9,569 nt of DNA from Phascolarctobacterium sp. (GTDB lineage Bacteria > Bacillota > Negativicutes > Acidaminococcales > Acidaminococcaceae). Every line of letters begins with the position of its first letter. Positions within the stretch are counted from its first letter, which is position 1. The stretch lies in NCBI GenBank assembly GCA_019417125.1, contig DXVZ01000123.1, positions 1 through 9,569 of the forward strand, in the 5' to 3' direction. A program made the position numbers and the translations under genes. The notes beneath the pieces were generated by a model. That model worked only from the letters and a program-made list of their open reading frames with translations, did no database searches and was not told where the DNA came from. Shown one piece after another: positions 1 to 8,020 of this stretch.

Positions 1-116
1 TTTCGCCAAGTGAAGCTGATGCCGGTAAATTATGGCTTAATACTTATTATCTTGAACAAAATAAAGCCGATAGGCTGATTAATAAGTGGCTTGAAACCGT
101 TAGATTTGAAAGTTAA
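1..116 (+). CDS. C-terminal end of an unidentified protein (partial, runs off left edge)
   Basis: A reading frame open from the window edge ends at a TAA at 114-116. It encodes about 37 residues and finishes ...NKWLETVRFES. The tail is charged and looks helical, with no motif that I can assign to a family. The stop is only 14 bases before the rimO start and the rimO ribosome binding site begins 2 bases after it, so the two genes are very probably co-transcribed. I saw no terminator or promoter between them. The start and most of the protein lie outside the window, and I do not propose a function. Confidence 0.6.
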   Translation, partial: SPSEADAGKLWLNTYYLEQNKADRLINKWLETVRFES

Positions 117-130
117 ACGGAGGACATACA

Positions 131-1474
131 GTGAAAATTGGCATAGTAAGTCTGGGCTGCCCTAAAAACCTGGTTGATTCAGAAACCATGCTGGGGCTTA
201 TCCACGAAGAAAATTTTGAAATAACCAACGACCCTGCCGAAGCAGAAATTATTATCGTTAACACATGCGGATTTATCGAATCTGCTAAAGAAGAATCCAT
301 TAATACGATTTTGCAGATGGCAGAATATAAAAAATCCGGCATTTGCCGCAAACTTATTGTAACCGGCTGCCTTGGCCAGCGTTATGCCGAAGATTTGTTT
401 AAAGAAATGCTGGAAGTTGACGTTGTTGCCGGTGTTGAAGTTTATGACGAAATCGGCAGCATTATAAAACGCGTCATGCACGGTGAACGCTTTATAATGC
501 TGGAGCGCAGTAAACCGGACGTTATTTATACCAGCAAGGAAACATTTTTGCCGCGTATTTTAACCACGCCGCCTTATACGGCTTATTTAAAAATTGCCGA
601 AGGCTGCGACAATTGCTGCTCGTACTGCGCTATACCGAAAATCCGCGGACCGTACCGCAGTAAGCCGATGGAGCAGGTGCTTAATGAAGCGAAAGCGCTG
701 GCAGCAAACGGCGTAAAAGAACTGATTGTTGTTGCACAGGATACAACCCGTTATGGCGAAGATTTACCGGGCGGCAAACTGCTTTTGGCAGATTTGTTAA
801 AAGAGCTTAACAACATTGAAAGCCTTAAATGGATTAGGGTAATGTATTGTTACCCTAATAATTTTACCGATGAACTGATTGAAGCTTTTGCAACTTTAGA
901 CAAAGTTTGCAAATACATCGATTTGCCGCTGCAGCACGCCAGCAATAGGCTGCTTGCTTCGATGAATAGGTATGATACTAAAGAAGAAGTCAGCGCTTTG
1001 CTGAAAAAGCTGCGTGAGCGTATACAAGGCATTGTTATCAGAACAACCTTTATTGTCGGCTTCCCTGGTGAAACGGAAGAGGATTTTGAAGAACTAAAAG
1101 CCTTTGTGGAAGAACAGCGTTTTGAAAACGCTGGCGTTTTTGCTTATTCGCAGGAAGAAGGAACTGTTGCAGGCAGCATGCCTAACCAAATTGCCGAAGA
1201 AGTGAAGCAGGAGCGTTACCACGAACTGATGGCTTTGCAGGCGCAGATTTCAGAAGAACTGCACAAAGATACCGAAGGCATGACGCTGGAGGTATTGGTT
1301 GAAGGCATCGAGAAGGATGGTTCCGGTTTATATTACGGGCGTTCTTACCGCGAAGCACCGGATATCGACGGTTTGGTGTTTATAGAAAATCCGGGTGAGA
1401 TTAGACTCGGTGATTTTGTAAAAGTAAATATTCTGCAGGGTTTTACCTACGAATCTGTGGGCGAAAGAATATAA
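131..1474 (+). CDS. rimO: Ribosomal protein S12 methylthiotransferase RimO
   Basis: RimO is a radical-SAM enzyme that adds a methylthio group to a conserved aspartate of ribosomal protein S12 in the cytoplasm, using two 4Fe-4S clusters. The 447-residue length is typical. The N-terminal MTTase domain has the three cluster cysteines C10 (SLGCPKN), C46 (NTCGF) and C80 (TGCLGQR). The radical-SAM domain begins near residue 150 with the CxxxCxxC motif at C159, C163 and C166, followed by AIPKIRGPYRS, which is typical of RimO rather than MiaB. A TRAM RNA/protein-binding domain occupies about residues 384-446. The GTG start is chosen because GGAGG at 119-123 lies 7 bases upstream and because the protein then begins MKIGIVSLGCPKN, as the family does. 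An extra cysteine, C162, sits inside the cluster motif. cinA follows after 17 bases. Confidence 0.97.
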   Translation: MKIGIVSLGCPKNLVDSETMLGLIHEENFEITNDPAEAEIIIVNTCGFIESAKEESINTILQMAEYKKSGICRKLIVTGCLGQRYAEDLFKEMLEVDVVAGVEVYDEIGSIIKRVMHGERFIMLERSKPDVIYTSKETFLPRILTTPPYTAYLKIAEGCDNCCSYCAIPKIRGPYRSKPMEQVLNEAKALAANGVKELIVVAQDTTRYGEDLPGGKLLLADLLKELNNIESLKWIRVMYCYPNNFTDELIEAFATLDKVCKYIDLPLQHASNRLLASMNRYDTKEEVSALLKKLRERIQGIVIRTTFIVGFPGETEEDFEELKAFVEEQRFENAGVFAYSQEEGTVAGSMPNQIAEEVKQERYHELMALQAQISEELHKDTEGMTLEVLVEGIEKDGSGLYYGRSYREAPDIDGLVFIENPGEIRLGDFVKVNILQGFTYESVGERI

Positions 1475-1491
1475 CAGAAGGGGGAAGGGTC

Positions 1492-2754
1492 ATGAAAGTC
1501 GAAGTAATAAATACTGGTACGGAACTGCTGCTGGGCGAAATTTTAAATACTAATTTTCAGTATTTGTCCAGGCAGCTGAATAAACTAGGTTTTGATGTGC
1601 TTTACCAGACCACTGTCGGCGATAACGTCGCTCGTTTGAAAGACGTATTTAAAAATGCTTTAGGGCGTGCCGATATTATTATTACTACCGGCGGACTTGG
1701 ACCGACCCGCGGAGATATTACTAAAGAAGTTTTATGCGAAATGCTGGGGCTTGGCACTTATCTTGATTTGGATACATGGAACCGCATTAACAGCTATTTT
1801 TGCAGGCGCGGGCTGTGTATGTCCGGCAACAATGAAAAACAGGCGATGATACCGATGGGAGCGGAAATTTTAACCAACGAAGTAGGTACTGCGCCGGGGC
1901 TTGCCATTAATCACGATGGTAAGCTGATTGTGCTTTTGCCGGGGCCGCCATCGGAAATGCAGCACGTTTACGAAAAACAGCTGGAACCGTTTTTAATCAG
2001 CCATTATGCCAAACAAGGCGTTATTTACTCACATATCATCAGGCTGCGCGGAATTGGCGAAAGTGCCGTTGCCGAACTTTTGGACGATATTATAACCTCG
2101 CAGACTAATCCTACTATTGCTATTTATGCCCGTAAGGGAGAAATAATCATCCGCTTGACGGCAAAATGTATGGAAATTAACGAAGCCAAAACATTAATTG
2201 CCGCTATGGAAGCGTTGGTAAATAATCGTTTAAGCCGTTATATTTACGGTACGGATGATGAAACACTGGCGTCATATCTTGGCAAGGAGCTGTTAAGAAC
2301 TGGCAGCACTATCGCTTTTGCAGAATCGTGCACCGGCGGGCTGGCAAGCAGCCTTGTAACGGACGTACCCGGAAGCAGCGAATATCTGCTTGGCAGCGCC
2401 GTTACTTACAGCAATATGGCAAAGCATAAGCTGATAAACGTATCGGAAGAAAGCCTTGAAGCCTACGGTGCCGTAAGCGAACAGGTAGCCTGCGAAATGG
2501 CGCAGGGCGTGCGCGAACTGTTTGGCACAACTTACGGAGTTGGCATTACAGGTATTGCCGGACCGGGAGGGGCAAGCAAAGATAAGCCGGTAGGGCTTGT
2601 ATATATGGCTGTAGCCGATGAGGGCGGCACAAAATGCATCAAGCATATTTTTGGCGGCACACGCGCCGATAATAAAATGCGCAGCGCGCTGGCGGCAATT
2701 TCTATGGTTATAGACAGAATAAAGGAAAAAGAAACGGAGAATACAAACAAATGA
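1492..2754 (+). CDS. cinA: CinA: MoCF-domain protein fused to nicotinamide-nucleotide amidase
   Basis: This is a two-domain CinA of 420 residues, the usual length. The N-terminal MoCF/COG1058 domain (about 1-170) shows GTELLLGEILNTN at 9-21 and TTGGLGPTRGD at 65-75; in the family this part has ADP-ribose pyrophosphatase activity. The C-terminal PncC-like domain (about 260-412) carries AESCTGG with the expected catalytic Ser279, then a YSN...K segment and GITGIAGPGG. It deamidates nicotinamide mononucleotide in pyridine-nucleotide salvage. CinA was first named as competence-induced and often sits beside recA, but here a helicase gene follows. A strong purine-rich site (GAAGGGGG, 1477-1484) precedes the ATG. 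The stop overlaps the next start by 4 bases (ATGA), suggesting translational coupling. The motif Arg73-Gly74 replaces the more common acidic pair, a small variation. Confidence 0.95.
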   Translation: MKVEVINTGTELLLGEILNTNFQYLSRQLNKLGFDVLYQTTVGDNVARLKDVFKNALGRADIIITTGGLGPTRGDITKEVLCEMLGLGTYLDLDTWNRINSYFCRRGLCMSGNNEKQAMIPMGAEILTNEVGTAPGLAINHDGKLIVLLPGPPSEMQHVYEKQLEPFLISHYAKQGVIYSHIIRLRGIGESAVAELLDDIITSQTNPTIAIYARKGEIIIRLTAKCMEINEAKTLIAAMEALVNNRLSRYIYGTDDETLASYLGKELLRTGSTIAFAESCTGGLASSLVTDVPGSSEYLLGSAVTYSNMAKHKLINVSEESLEAYGAVSEQVACEMAQGVRELFGTTYGVGITGIAGPGGASKDKPVGLVYMAVADEGGTKCIKHIFGGTRADNKMRSALAAISMVIDRIKEKETENTNK

Positions 2755-4343
2755 CAACTAATCAAAAAGAAATGTTCGGCAGCCTGCTGCTGGATAAAAA
2801 AATTGTAACAGCGTTAACGGATATGGGGTTTGAAGAACCGTCGCCCATTCAGGAACAGACAATTCCGCTTGTGTTGGACGGCTATGATGTTATAGGACAG
2901 GCACAGACAGGTACTGGTAAAACTGCTGCTTTCGGTATTCCGCTGGTGCAGAGCATTACTGACCACAAACATATCCAGGCGCTGATTATGACTCCGACCC
3001 GCGAACTTGCTATCCAGGTAGCGGAAGAAGTTGGCAAAATCGGCCGTACCTCGCGCATTAAAGCCCTGCCGGTTTACGGCGGCCAGCCGATTGAAAGGCA
3101 AATCCGCGCATTAAAAAGCGGCGTACAGATTGTTATCGGCACGCCGGGACGCTTAATTGACCACATTAACCGCAATACTATTAAGCTTGACCATATTAAA
3201 TTTTTAGTACTTGACGAAGCCGACGAAATGCTGGATATGGGCTTTGTTGACGATATGGAAGAAATTATGCGCAACCTGCCGGCAGAACGGCAGACGCTAC
3301 TGTTTTCGGCAACCATGCCGCGCCCGATTTTAAGCTTGACCAAAAAATACATGAAAGCTCCCAAAAATGTAACCGTCAGCAAGGAAGAATTGACCGTACC
3401 TTTGATTGAGCAGTATTATTTTGAAACCAAGGATAAGGTTGAAGGTTTGTGCCGCTTGCTGGATGCGGAAATTGACGGCAAAATCATTATTTTCTGCCGC
3501 ACTAAAAAAGGAGTAGACGATTTGGCGATTGCCCTTGCCAGCCGCGGCTATATGGCTGAAGGTCTGCATGGCGATTTAAGCCAGACCCAGCGTGACCGCG
3601 TTATGAAAAAATTCCGCGAAGGGACTGCCGATATTTTAATCGCCACTGACGTTGCTGCCCGCGGCATTGATATTGACAACATTACTCACGTTATCAATTT
3701 TGACATTCCTCAGGACCCCGAAAGCTATGTACACCGCATCGGACGTACCGGCAGGGCAGGTAACACCGGCATTGCCATGACCTTTATTACCCCGCGTGAA
3801 TTCCGCCAGTTAAAATTGATTGAGCGCGCAGCTAACACTAAAATTATGCGCCGCCAGCTGCCAACAACCGCTAATGTTGTAGAACGCCAGCGCGAAATTA
3901 TTATCTCGCGTATGCAGGCGGTGCTGGAACTTAACCATTACCATGATTATATGCCGATTGCCGAAACGCTTTTGCAGGATTACGCTGCTGAAGACATCAT
4001 TGCCGCAGCGTTAAAGCTGATGCAGGAAGGCAATAAGGCTTTAGAAGCACCTAAAGAAGACGTTTTATCCAAAGATTTATCCAATACTGGCGGGCGTCCG
4101 GGTATGGTACGTTTCTTTATGAATATCGGCCGCAGCCAGAAAATAAGCGTACAGGACATTGTGCGCACGATTGCCATTGAAGCGGATATTCCGGCGAAAG
4201 ACATCGGCAAAATTAATATTTACGATAAATTTACGTTTGTGGAAGTACCGGAGGATGTTGCCGAAAAAGTGCTGGGCGTAATGCACCGCAATACCATTAA
4301 AGGCTACAAAGTAAATGTTGAACCGGCACGCAGCCGCCAATAA
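2751..4343 (+). CDS. DEAD-box ATP-dependent RNA helicase with DbpA-type RNA-binding domain
   Basis: An ATP-dependent RNA unwinding enzyme of the CshA/DeaD group, expected to act on rRNA, ribosome assembly intermediates or mRNA in the cytoplasm. All core motifs are intact: Q motif around F27-Q34, Walker A AQTGTGKT at 51-58, PTRELA at 82-87, TPGR at 131-134, DEAD at 155-158, SAT at 186-188, ATDVAARGID at 298-307 and HRIGRTGRAG at 328-337. A DbpA/CsdA RNA-binding domain occupies about residues 451-526 (GMVRFFMNIG...GYKVNVEPA). The protein stops right after it, without the long basic tail of many DeaD proteins. At 530 residues it is near CshA length. The ATG overlaps the cinA stop, with a modest GGAG at 2736-2739. 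I give no symbol because CshA, DeaD and DbpA cannot be told apart safely here. A hairpin at 4361-4384 follows before hflX. Confidence 0.95.
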   Translation: MTTNQKEMFGSLLLDKKIVTALTDMGFEEPSPIQEQTIPLVLDGYDVIGQAQTGTGKTAAFGIPLVQSITDHKHIQALIMTPTRELAIQVAEEVGKIGRTSRIKALPVYGGQPIERQIRALKSGVQIVIGTPGRLIDHINRNTIKLDHIKFLVLDEADEMLDMGFVDDMEEIMRNLPAERQTLLFSATMPRPILSLTKKYMKAPKNVTVSKEELTVPLIEQYYFETKDKVEGLCRLLDAEIDGKIIIFCRTKKGVDDLAIALASRGYMAEGLHGDLSQTQRDRVMKKFREGTADILIATDVAARGIDIDNITHVINFDIPQDPESYVHRIGRTGRAGNTGIAMTFITPREFRQLKLIERAANTKIMRRQLPTTANVVERQREIIISRMQAVLELNHYHDYMPIAETLLQDYAAEDIIAAALKLMQEGNKALEAPKEDVLSKDLSNTGGRPGMVRFFMNIGRSQKISVQDIVRTIAIEADIPAKDIGKINIYDKFTFVEVPEDVAEKVLGVMHRNTIKGYKVNVEPARSRQ

Positions 4344-4360
4344 AATCTGACTAAGAAAGA

Positions 4361-4387
4361 GAGCAGGCAGAATACTGTCTGCTCTTT
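4361..4387 (+). terminator. Hairpin with short T-run between helicase gene and hflX (possible weak terminator or processing site)
   Basis: A 10-bp stem (GAGCAGGCAG at 4361-4370 with CTGTCTGCTC at 4375-4384, one G-U pair) closes on an AATA tetraloop and is followed by only TTT. The stem is as good as a terminator stem but the T-run is too short for an efficient one, so partial termination, an RNase processing site or an mRNA stabiliser are all possible. It ends 3 bases before the hflX ribosome binding site (GAGG, 4388-4391). Confidence 0.6.
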
Positions 4388-4398
4388 GAGGTATAATT

Positions 4399-6213
4399 AT
4401 GCGTGAGATTTCAGGCAATTTAAAAGGCATACGCGACAGCGTTATAGCAGAACTGCAAAAATTATATGATTATCAGTCGCCACAGCTTGTTTCGCAGGAG
4501 CTTGCCTTAAAGCTGGCTGATATTACTGATTTCATTAACAGGGAAATTTCAGTTTATATTACCCGCAGCGGGCAGATTATTGACATTGCCGTTGGTGATA
4601 ATGCTACCGTTGAACTACCGGCGTTCAGCGGCAGGCGCGGGGCTGGGCGTTTAAGCGGTATACGCTGCATTCATACGCATCCGGGCGGCAATCCTAATTT
4701 AAGCGGCGTTGATATTTCCGCGCTAAAAAACAACAAATACGATGCTATGGTTGCTATCGGTGTTGTGTCGCCGGATTTCAGCCAGTCAACATTAACCTTT
4801 GGGCTGATTACTGGCATCGACAGCAATGAGAATTACACTGCCGAATGTTACGGGCCGCTAACATTTGAAGAAGCAGAAAATATTAATTTTGTTAATACTG
4901 TCGGTACAATTGAACGTATACTTGATAAACAAACGGGTACTGCTTCTTTGCAGGTAATGTCAGAGCGCGCTATTTTAATTGGTATGGAGTGGGGCAGAAA
5001 CGACTCTCTGTGGACTGTTGAAGATTCGCTGGAAGAATTAAAGCAGCTTGCCGATACAGCAGGTGCAACGGTAATTAAAAAGTTTGTGCAAAAACGCCAA
5101 AAGCCTGACCCGGCGTTCTTTATAGGCAGAGGGAAGGTACAGGAGCTTGCCTTATATGCCCAGCAGGAAAACATCGACCTGTGCATTTTTGACGATGAAC
5201 TTTCACCTGCGCAGCAGCGCAATATTGAAAACGTAATGGGCATTAGGATTCTTGACAGAACAGCCCTAATTTTAGACATTTTTGCTCAGCGCGCACGCAC
5301 CAACGAAGGCAAATTGCAGGTAGAACTGGCACAGCTGCAATACACCTTGCCGCGTATTATGGGCAAGGGTTTAATGCTGTCGCGTTTGGGAGGCGGTATT
5401 GGTACGCGCGGCCCCGGTGAAACCAAGCTGGAAGTTGACCGCCGCAGAATCCGAGACCGTATTGCCTTTATCAAAGAACAGATAGAAAAAGTTAAGGCTG
5501 TACGCACGCTGCACCGCAATAAGCGTAAAAAGAACAATGTTTTTGAAGTAAGCTTGGTTGGCTATACTAACGCCGGTAAATCTACTCTGCTTAACATTCT
5601 GACCAATTCTGATATTTACGCTAAAGACCAGCTGTTTGCCACGCTGGACCCAACGACACGCCAGCTGACTTTGCCTAACAAGCAGGAAATCATCCTTACC
5701 GATACCGTTGGTTTTATCCAGCGCCTGCCGCATCAGTTGATTGCAGCTTTCCGTTCCACGCTGGAAGTAGTTACGGAGGCTGATTTACTGGTACACGTTA
5801 TCGACGTCAGCCATGAACTATATAAAGAACAGGCTGCTGCCGTACACGAAGTATTAAAAGAAATCGGCGCAGAAAACAAACCGGTTGTAACTGTTTATAA
5901 TAAAATTGATAAGCTGTCGCCCGATAGTATGCTGGCAGAACGTTTAGGGCAGGAAGAAGATACCGTCTGCATTTCCGCAGTTAAGCGTCTTAATTTGGAA
6001 GCTTTACAGCAGCTTATTGAAGCGCATTTAAAAAGCAAATCAGTTGAAGTTACGCTTGCCATTCCGTATGCCGAAAGTGCCAAAGCAGCGCAGCTGCACG
6101 AAAACGCCAATGTTTTATCGCAGGAATACACAGAGCAGGGGACTGTGATGAAAGTAATTCTGCCAGTAGAAGATTTGGAAAATTATAACGATTATATTGT
6201 AAAAAGCGAGTGA
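4399..6213 (+). CDS. hflX: GTPase HflX with N-terminal JAMM/RadC-like extension
   Basis: HflX is a ribosome-associated GTPase that binds the 50S subunit and splits stalled or stressed 70S ribosomes. The HflX part starts near residue 189 (ERAILIGMEWG), with the glycine-rich segment GGGIGTRGPGETKLE before the G domain. The G domain has G1 GYTNAGKST at 388-396, G3 DTVGF at 435-439 and G4 NKID at 501-504. The protein is 604 residues against roughly 370-440 for standard HflX, because of about 188 extra N-terminal residues. That extension contains H92-x-H94-x7-S102-x2-D105, the JAMM/MPN+ metal-binding signature, with E49 (NREISVYI) in the place of the upstream Glu of RadC/JAB proteins. The frame is continuous, and GAGG at 4388-4391 precedes the ATG by 7 bases, so the long form looks real rather than a wrong start. 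The metal-site reading is inference from the motif. The stop lies 8 bases before the next ATG. Confidence 0.95.
   Translation: MREISGNLKGIRDSVIAELQKLYDYQSPQLVSQELALKLADITDFINREISVYITRSGQIIDIAVGDNATVELPAFSGRRGAGRLSGIRCIHTHPGGNPNLSGVDISALKNNKYDAMVAIGVVSPDFSQSTLTFGLITGIDSNENYTAECYGPLTFEEAENINFVNTVGTIERILDKQTGTASLQVMSERAILIGMEWGRNDSLWTVEDSLEELKQLADTAGATVIKKFVQKRQKPDPAFFIGRGKVQELALYAQQENIDLCIFDDELSPAQQRNIENVMGIRILDRTALILDIFAQRARTNEGKLQVELAQLQYTLPRIMGKGLMLSRLGGGIGTRGPGETKLEVDRRRIRDRIAFIKEQIEKVKAVRTLHRNKRKKNNVFEVSLVGYTNAGKSTLLNILTNSDIYAKDQLFATLDPTTRQLTLPNKQEIILTDTVGFIQRLPHQLIAAFRSTLEVVTEADLLVHVIDVSHELYKEQAAAVHEVLKEIGAENKPVVTVYNKIDKLSPDSMLAERLGQEEDTVCISAVKRLNLEALQQLIEAHLKSKSVEVTLAIPYAESAKAAQLHENANVLSQEYTEQGTVMKVILPVEDLENYNDYIVKSE
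6208..6213 (+). promoter_or_regulatory. Ribosome binding site that favours the ATG start at 6222
   Basis: GAGTGA, overlapping the hflX stop codon, lies 8 bases before the ATG at 6222. The alternative GTG at 6210 has no purine-rich site upstream, only AAAAAGCGA. I therefore prefer the ATG. The site implies that ribosomes ending hflX could reinitiate directly on the next gene. Confidence 0.5.
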
Positions 6214-6221
6214 AAATTTTA

Positions 6222-7457
6222 ATGGTTGATTATACAGAAATTGAAAAAATTGCCCTTGAGGACGTTGCCAAATATTCTAAAGTTTACGAAGAAGCAGCTT
6301 TATTTAATACCGCAAAAGTAATGCAGGCATTTCGTAAGCACATGGTTTCGGACTATTATTTAAAACCTACCACAGGCTATGCATATTCGGACGTTGGCCG
6401 CGAAAAACTGGACGCGATTTACGCGGACATTTTCCATACGGAAGCGGCACTTGTGCGTTCGCAGTTTGTAAGCGGCACCCATGCACTGGCAGTAGCACTG
6501 CTGGGCGTACTGCGCGCCGGTGATGAGATGATTGCCGCAACAGGAACGCCTTACGATACTATGCAGACCATTATCGGCAGCCCGGTTAAAACCACCGGTT
6601 CGCTGGTAGATTTAGGCGTTATCTATAAAGAAATTCCCATGCAGGACGATAAACCGGATTTAGAAGCCATTTGCAGCGCTATAAATGAAAAAACTAAGCT
6701 TATCCATATCCAGCGCTCCTGCGGTTACAGCAGCGTGCGCAAAACACTGAACGTTGCGCAAATCGGAGAAATTTGTGCCGCCGTAAAAAAAGTTAAGCCT
6801 GACGTTATCTGCTTTGTAGACAACTGCTACGGCGAATTTATCGAAAAACAGGAACCAACCGAAGTAGGCGTTGATTTAATTGCAGGTTCGTTAATTAAAA
6901 ATATGGGCGGCGGCTTTGCTCCGACCGGCGGTTATATTGCCGGCCGTGCAGATTTGGTAGAACTGGCTTCATACCGTCTTACCGCACCTGGTTTGGGCGG
7001 AGAAATGGGCGCAACTCTTGGCGATACGGCCCGTGAATTTTACCAGGGGCTGTTTATAGCGCCACATGTAGTAATGCAGGCAGTAAAAACAGCAATCTTT
7101 GCTGCTGCCGTATTTGAAAAACTTGGTTACTCGGTAAAACCGCTGCCAGAAGAACGCCGCAGCGACATAATTCAGGCAATACGCCTGGAAACACGCGAAA
7201 AACTATGTAATTTCTGCATAGCCATTCAAACCAATTCGCCGGTCGATGCACATGTAGAGCCTGTCCCGGCAATGATACCTGGTTACCAGGATGAAATTAT
7301 TATGGCGGCAGGAACCTTTGTTCAGGGCGCTTCCATTGAATTAAGCGCCGACGGGCCGTGCCGTGAACCGTACAATGTATATTTTCAAGGTGGTTTAACT
7401 TTTGAACATGGCCGTATTGCCATTATGAGCGCCGCTCAGATGGTAGGGCATAAGTAA
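6222..7457 (+). CDS. PLP-dependent methionine gamma-lyase-family / aluminium-resistance protein (YnbB type)
   Basis: A 411-residue fold-type I PLP enzyme of the COG4100 family (B. subtilis YnbB-like), annotated as cystathionine beta-lyase-like and linked to aluminium resistance. The true substrate of the family is not established. Diagnostic stretches are VSDYYLKPTTGYAYSDVGRE near the N-terminus, EAALVRSQFVSGTHALAVAL, GTPYDTMQTIIG, the cofactor aspartate region CFVDNCYGEF, and SLIKNMGGGFAPTGGY, in which K226 (counted from this ATG) is the likely Schiff-base lysine. The length fits the family. A GTG at 6210 would add four residues and overlap the hflX stop by 4 bases, but it lacks a ribosome binding site. 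The hflX-ynbB pairing is seen in other Firmicutes such as B. subtilis. The next gene begins 27 bases downstream. Confidence 0.92.
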   Translation: MVDYTEIEKIALEDVAKYSKVYEEAALFNTAKVMQAFRKHMVSDYYLKPTTGYAYSDVGREKLDAIYADIFHTEAALVRSQFVSGTHALAVALLGVLRAGDEMIAATGTPYDTMQTIIGSPVKTTGSLVDLGVIYKEIPMQDDKPDLEAICSAINEKTKLIHIQRSCGYSSVRKTLNVAQIGEICAAVKKVKPDVICFVDNCYGEFIEKQEPTEVGVDLIAGSLIKNMGGGFAPTGGYIAGRADLVELASYRLTAPGLGGEMGATLGDTAREFYQGLFIAPHVVMQAVKTAIFAAAVFEKLGYSVKPLPEERRSDIIQAIRLETREKLCNFCIAIQTNSPVDAHVEPVPAMIPGYQDEIIMAAGTFVQGASIELSADGPCREPYNVYFQGGLTFEHGRIAIMSAAQMVGHK

Positions 7458-7484
7458 TAAAAATCTCAGCAGGAAGGTGATTTT

Positions 7485-7922
7485 ATGACTCCGAAAGAAG
7501 AATATATGCAGGTCATTAAAAACGTGTACAGCATTAACAGCTTTGTTAAGTTGTGCGGCATGGAACTTGTTGACGTAGAATGCGGCAAAGTAACGCTTGA
7601 AATGCCTATCGACGCTGCCAAGCATACAAATCTGTACGAAGTTGCGCACGGCGGCTCGCTGGCTGCACTTGCGGATACTGCGCTTGGCATGGCAAGCGCC
7701 AGCGTTGGCGCAAGGGTTGTAACCATTAATTACACTATTAATTTTATTAAAAACCTGCACGCTGGAGATGTTGCGACTGCCGTGGCAACGGTAATTCAGC
7801 GCGGACATAAAATTATCATCATCAGAGTTGAAACCTTTAATAAAGAAGGCACTTTGCTTACCGAAATGCTAGGAACAATGTACGTTATCGGTCAGTTTGA
7901 AAACATACCCGAAAAATGGTAA
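7485..7922 (+). CDS. PaaI-family hotdog-fold thioesterase
   Basis: A 145-residue single-domain hotdog protein, expected to hydrolyse acyl-CoA or aryl-CoA thioesters as an oligomer in the cytoplasm. The PaaI-type active-site segment AHGGSLAALADTALG is visible, with H55-G56-G57 and D64, which aligns with the catalytic Asp of PaaI. The usual strands follow (VTINYTINFIKNLHAGD and GHKIIIIRVETFNKEG). The ATG has a very strong ribosome binding site (AGGAAGGTGA, 7471-7480). There is no phenylacetate pathway gene nearby, so a general housekeeping or detoxifying thioesterase is more likely than true PaaI, and I give no symbol. It is the last gene of the operon and is followed by a terminator. Confidence 0.9.
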   Translation: MTPKEEYMQVIKNVYSINSFVKLCGMELVDVECGKVTLEMPIDAAKHTNLYEVAHGGSLAALADTALGMASASVGARVVTINYTINFIKNLHAGDVATAVATVIQRGHKIIIIRVETFNKEGTLLTEMLGTMYVIGQFENIPEKW

Positions 7923-7984
7923 ATCAATAACATAACCAAAACCGCTAAAATAACAGCAATATAAACAACAGTACTTAAAATAGA

Positions 7985-8020
7985 AGAAGCCTTTGCAATA
8001 ATGCAGAGGCTTCTCTTTTT
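7985..8020 (+). terminator. Rho-independent terminator of the rimO-thioesterase operon
   Basis: A 13-bp stem (AGAAGCCTTTGCA at 7985-7997 with TGCAGAGGCTTCT at 8002-8014, one T-G wobble) closes on an ATAA loop and is followed by CTTTTT. It lies 62 bases after the thioesterase stop. On the opposite strand the same stem is followed by TCTATTTTAA, so it may also stop lexA transcripts arriving from the right. Confidence 0.9.

Noticed and set aside
2293..2757. A 154-codon minus-strand ORF opposite the 3' half of cinA
   Set aside because: It is antisense to a well-supported gene, has low-quality composition with many Cys and Ala and no family motif, and arises from the codon bias of the real strand.
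4392..4397. A perfect TATAAT just before the hflX ATG
   Set aside because: It is only 1 base before the start codon, has no -35 at a suitable distance (that position holds AGAATA), and would give an RNA starting inside the gene.
6210..6221. GTG at 6210 as the start of the PLP enzyme (overlapping the hflX stop)
   Set aside because: No ribosome binding site upstream. The ATG at 6222 has GAGTGA at 8 bases. The GTG remains possible, and would add only four residues.
7395..7808. A 137-codon minus-strand ORF opposite the junction of the PLP enzyme and the thioesterase
   Set aside because: It overlaps two convincing genes and both of their control signals and has no recognisable domain.
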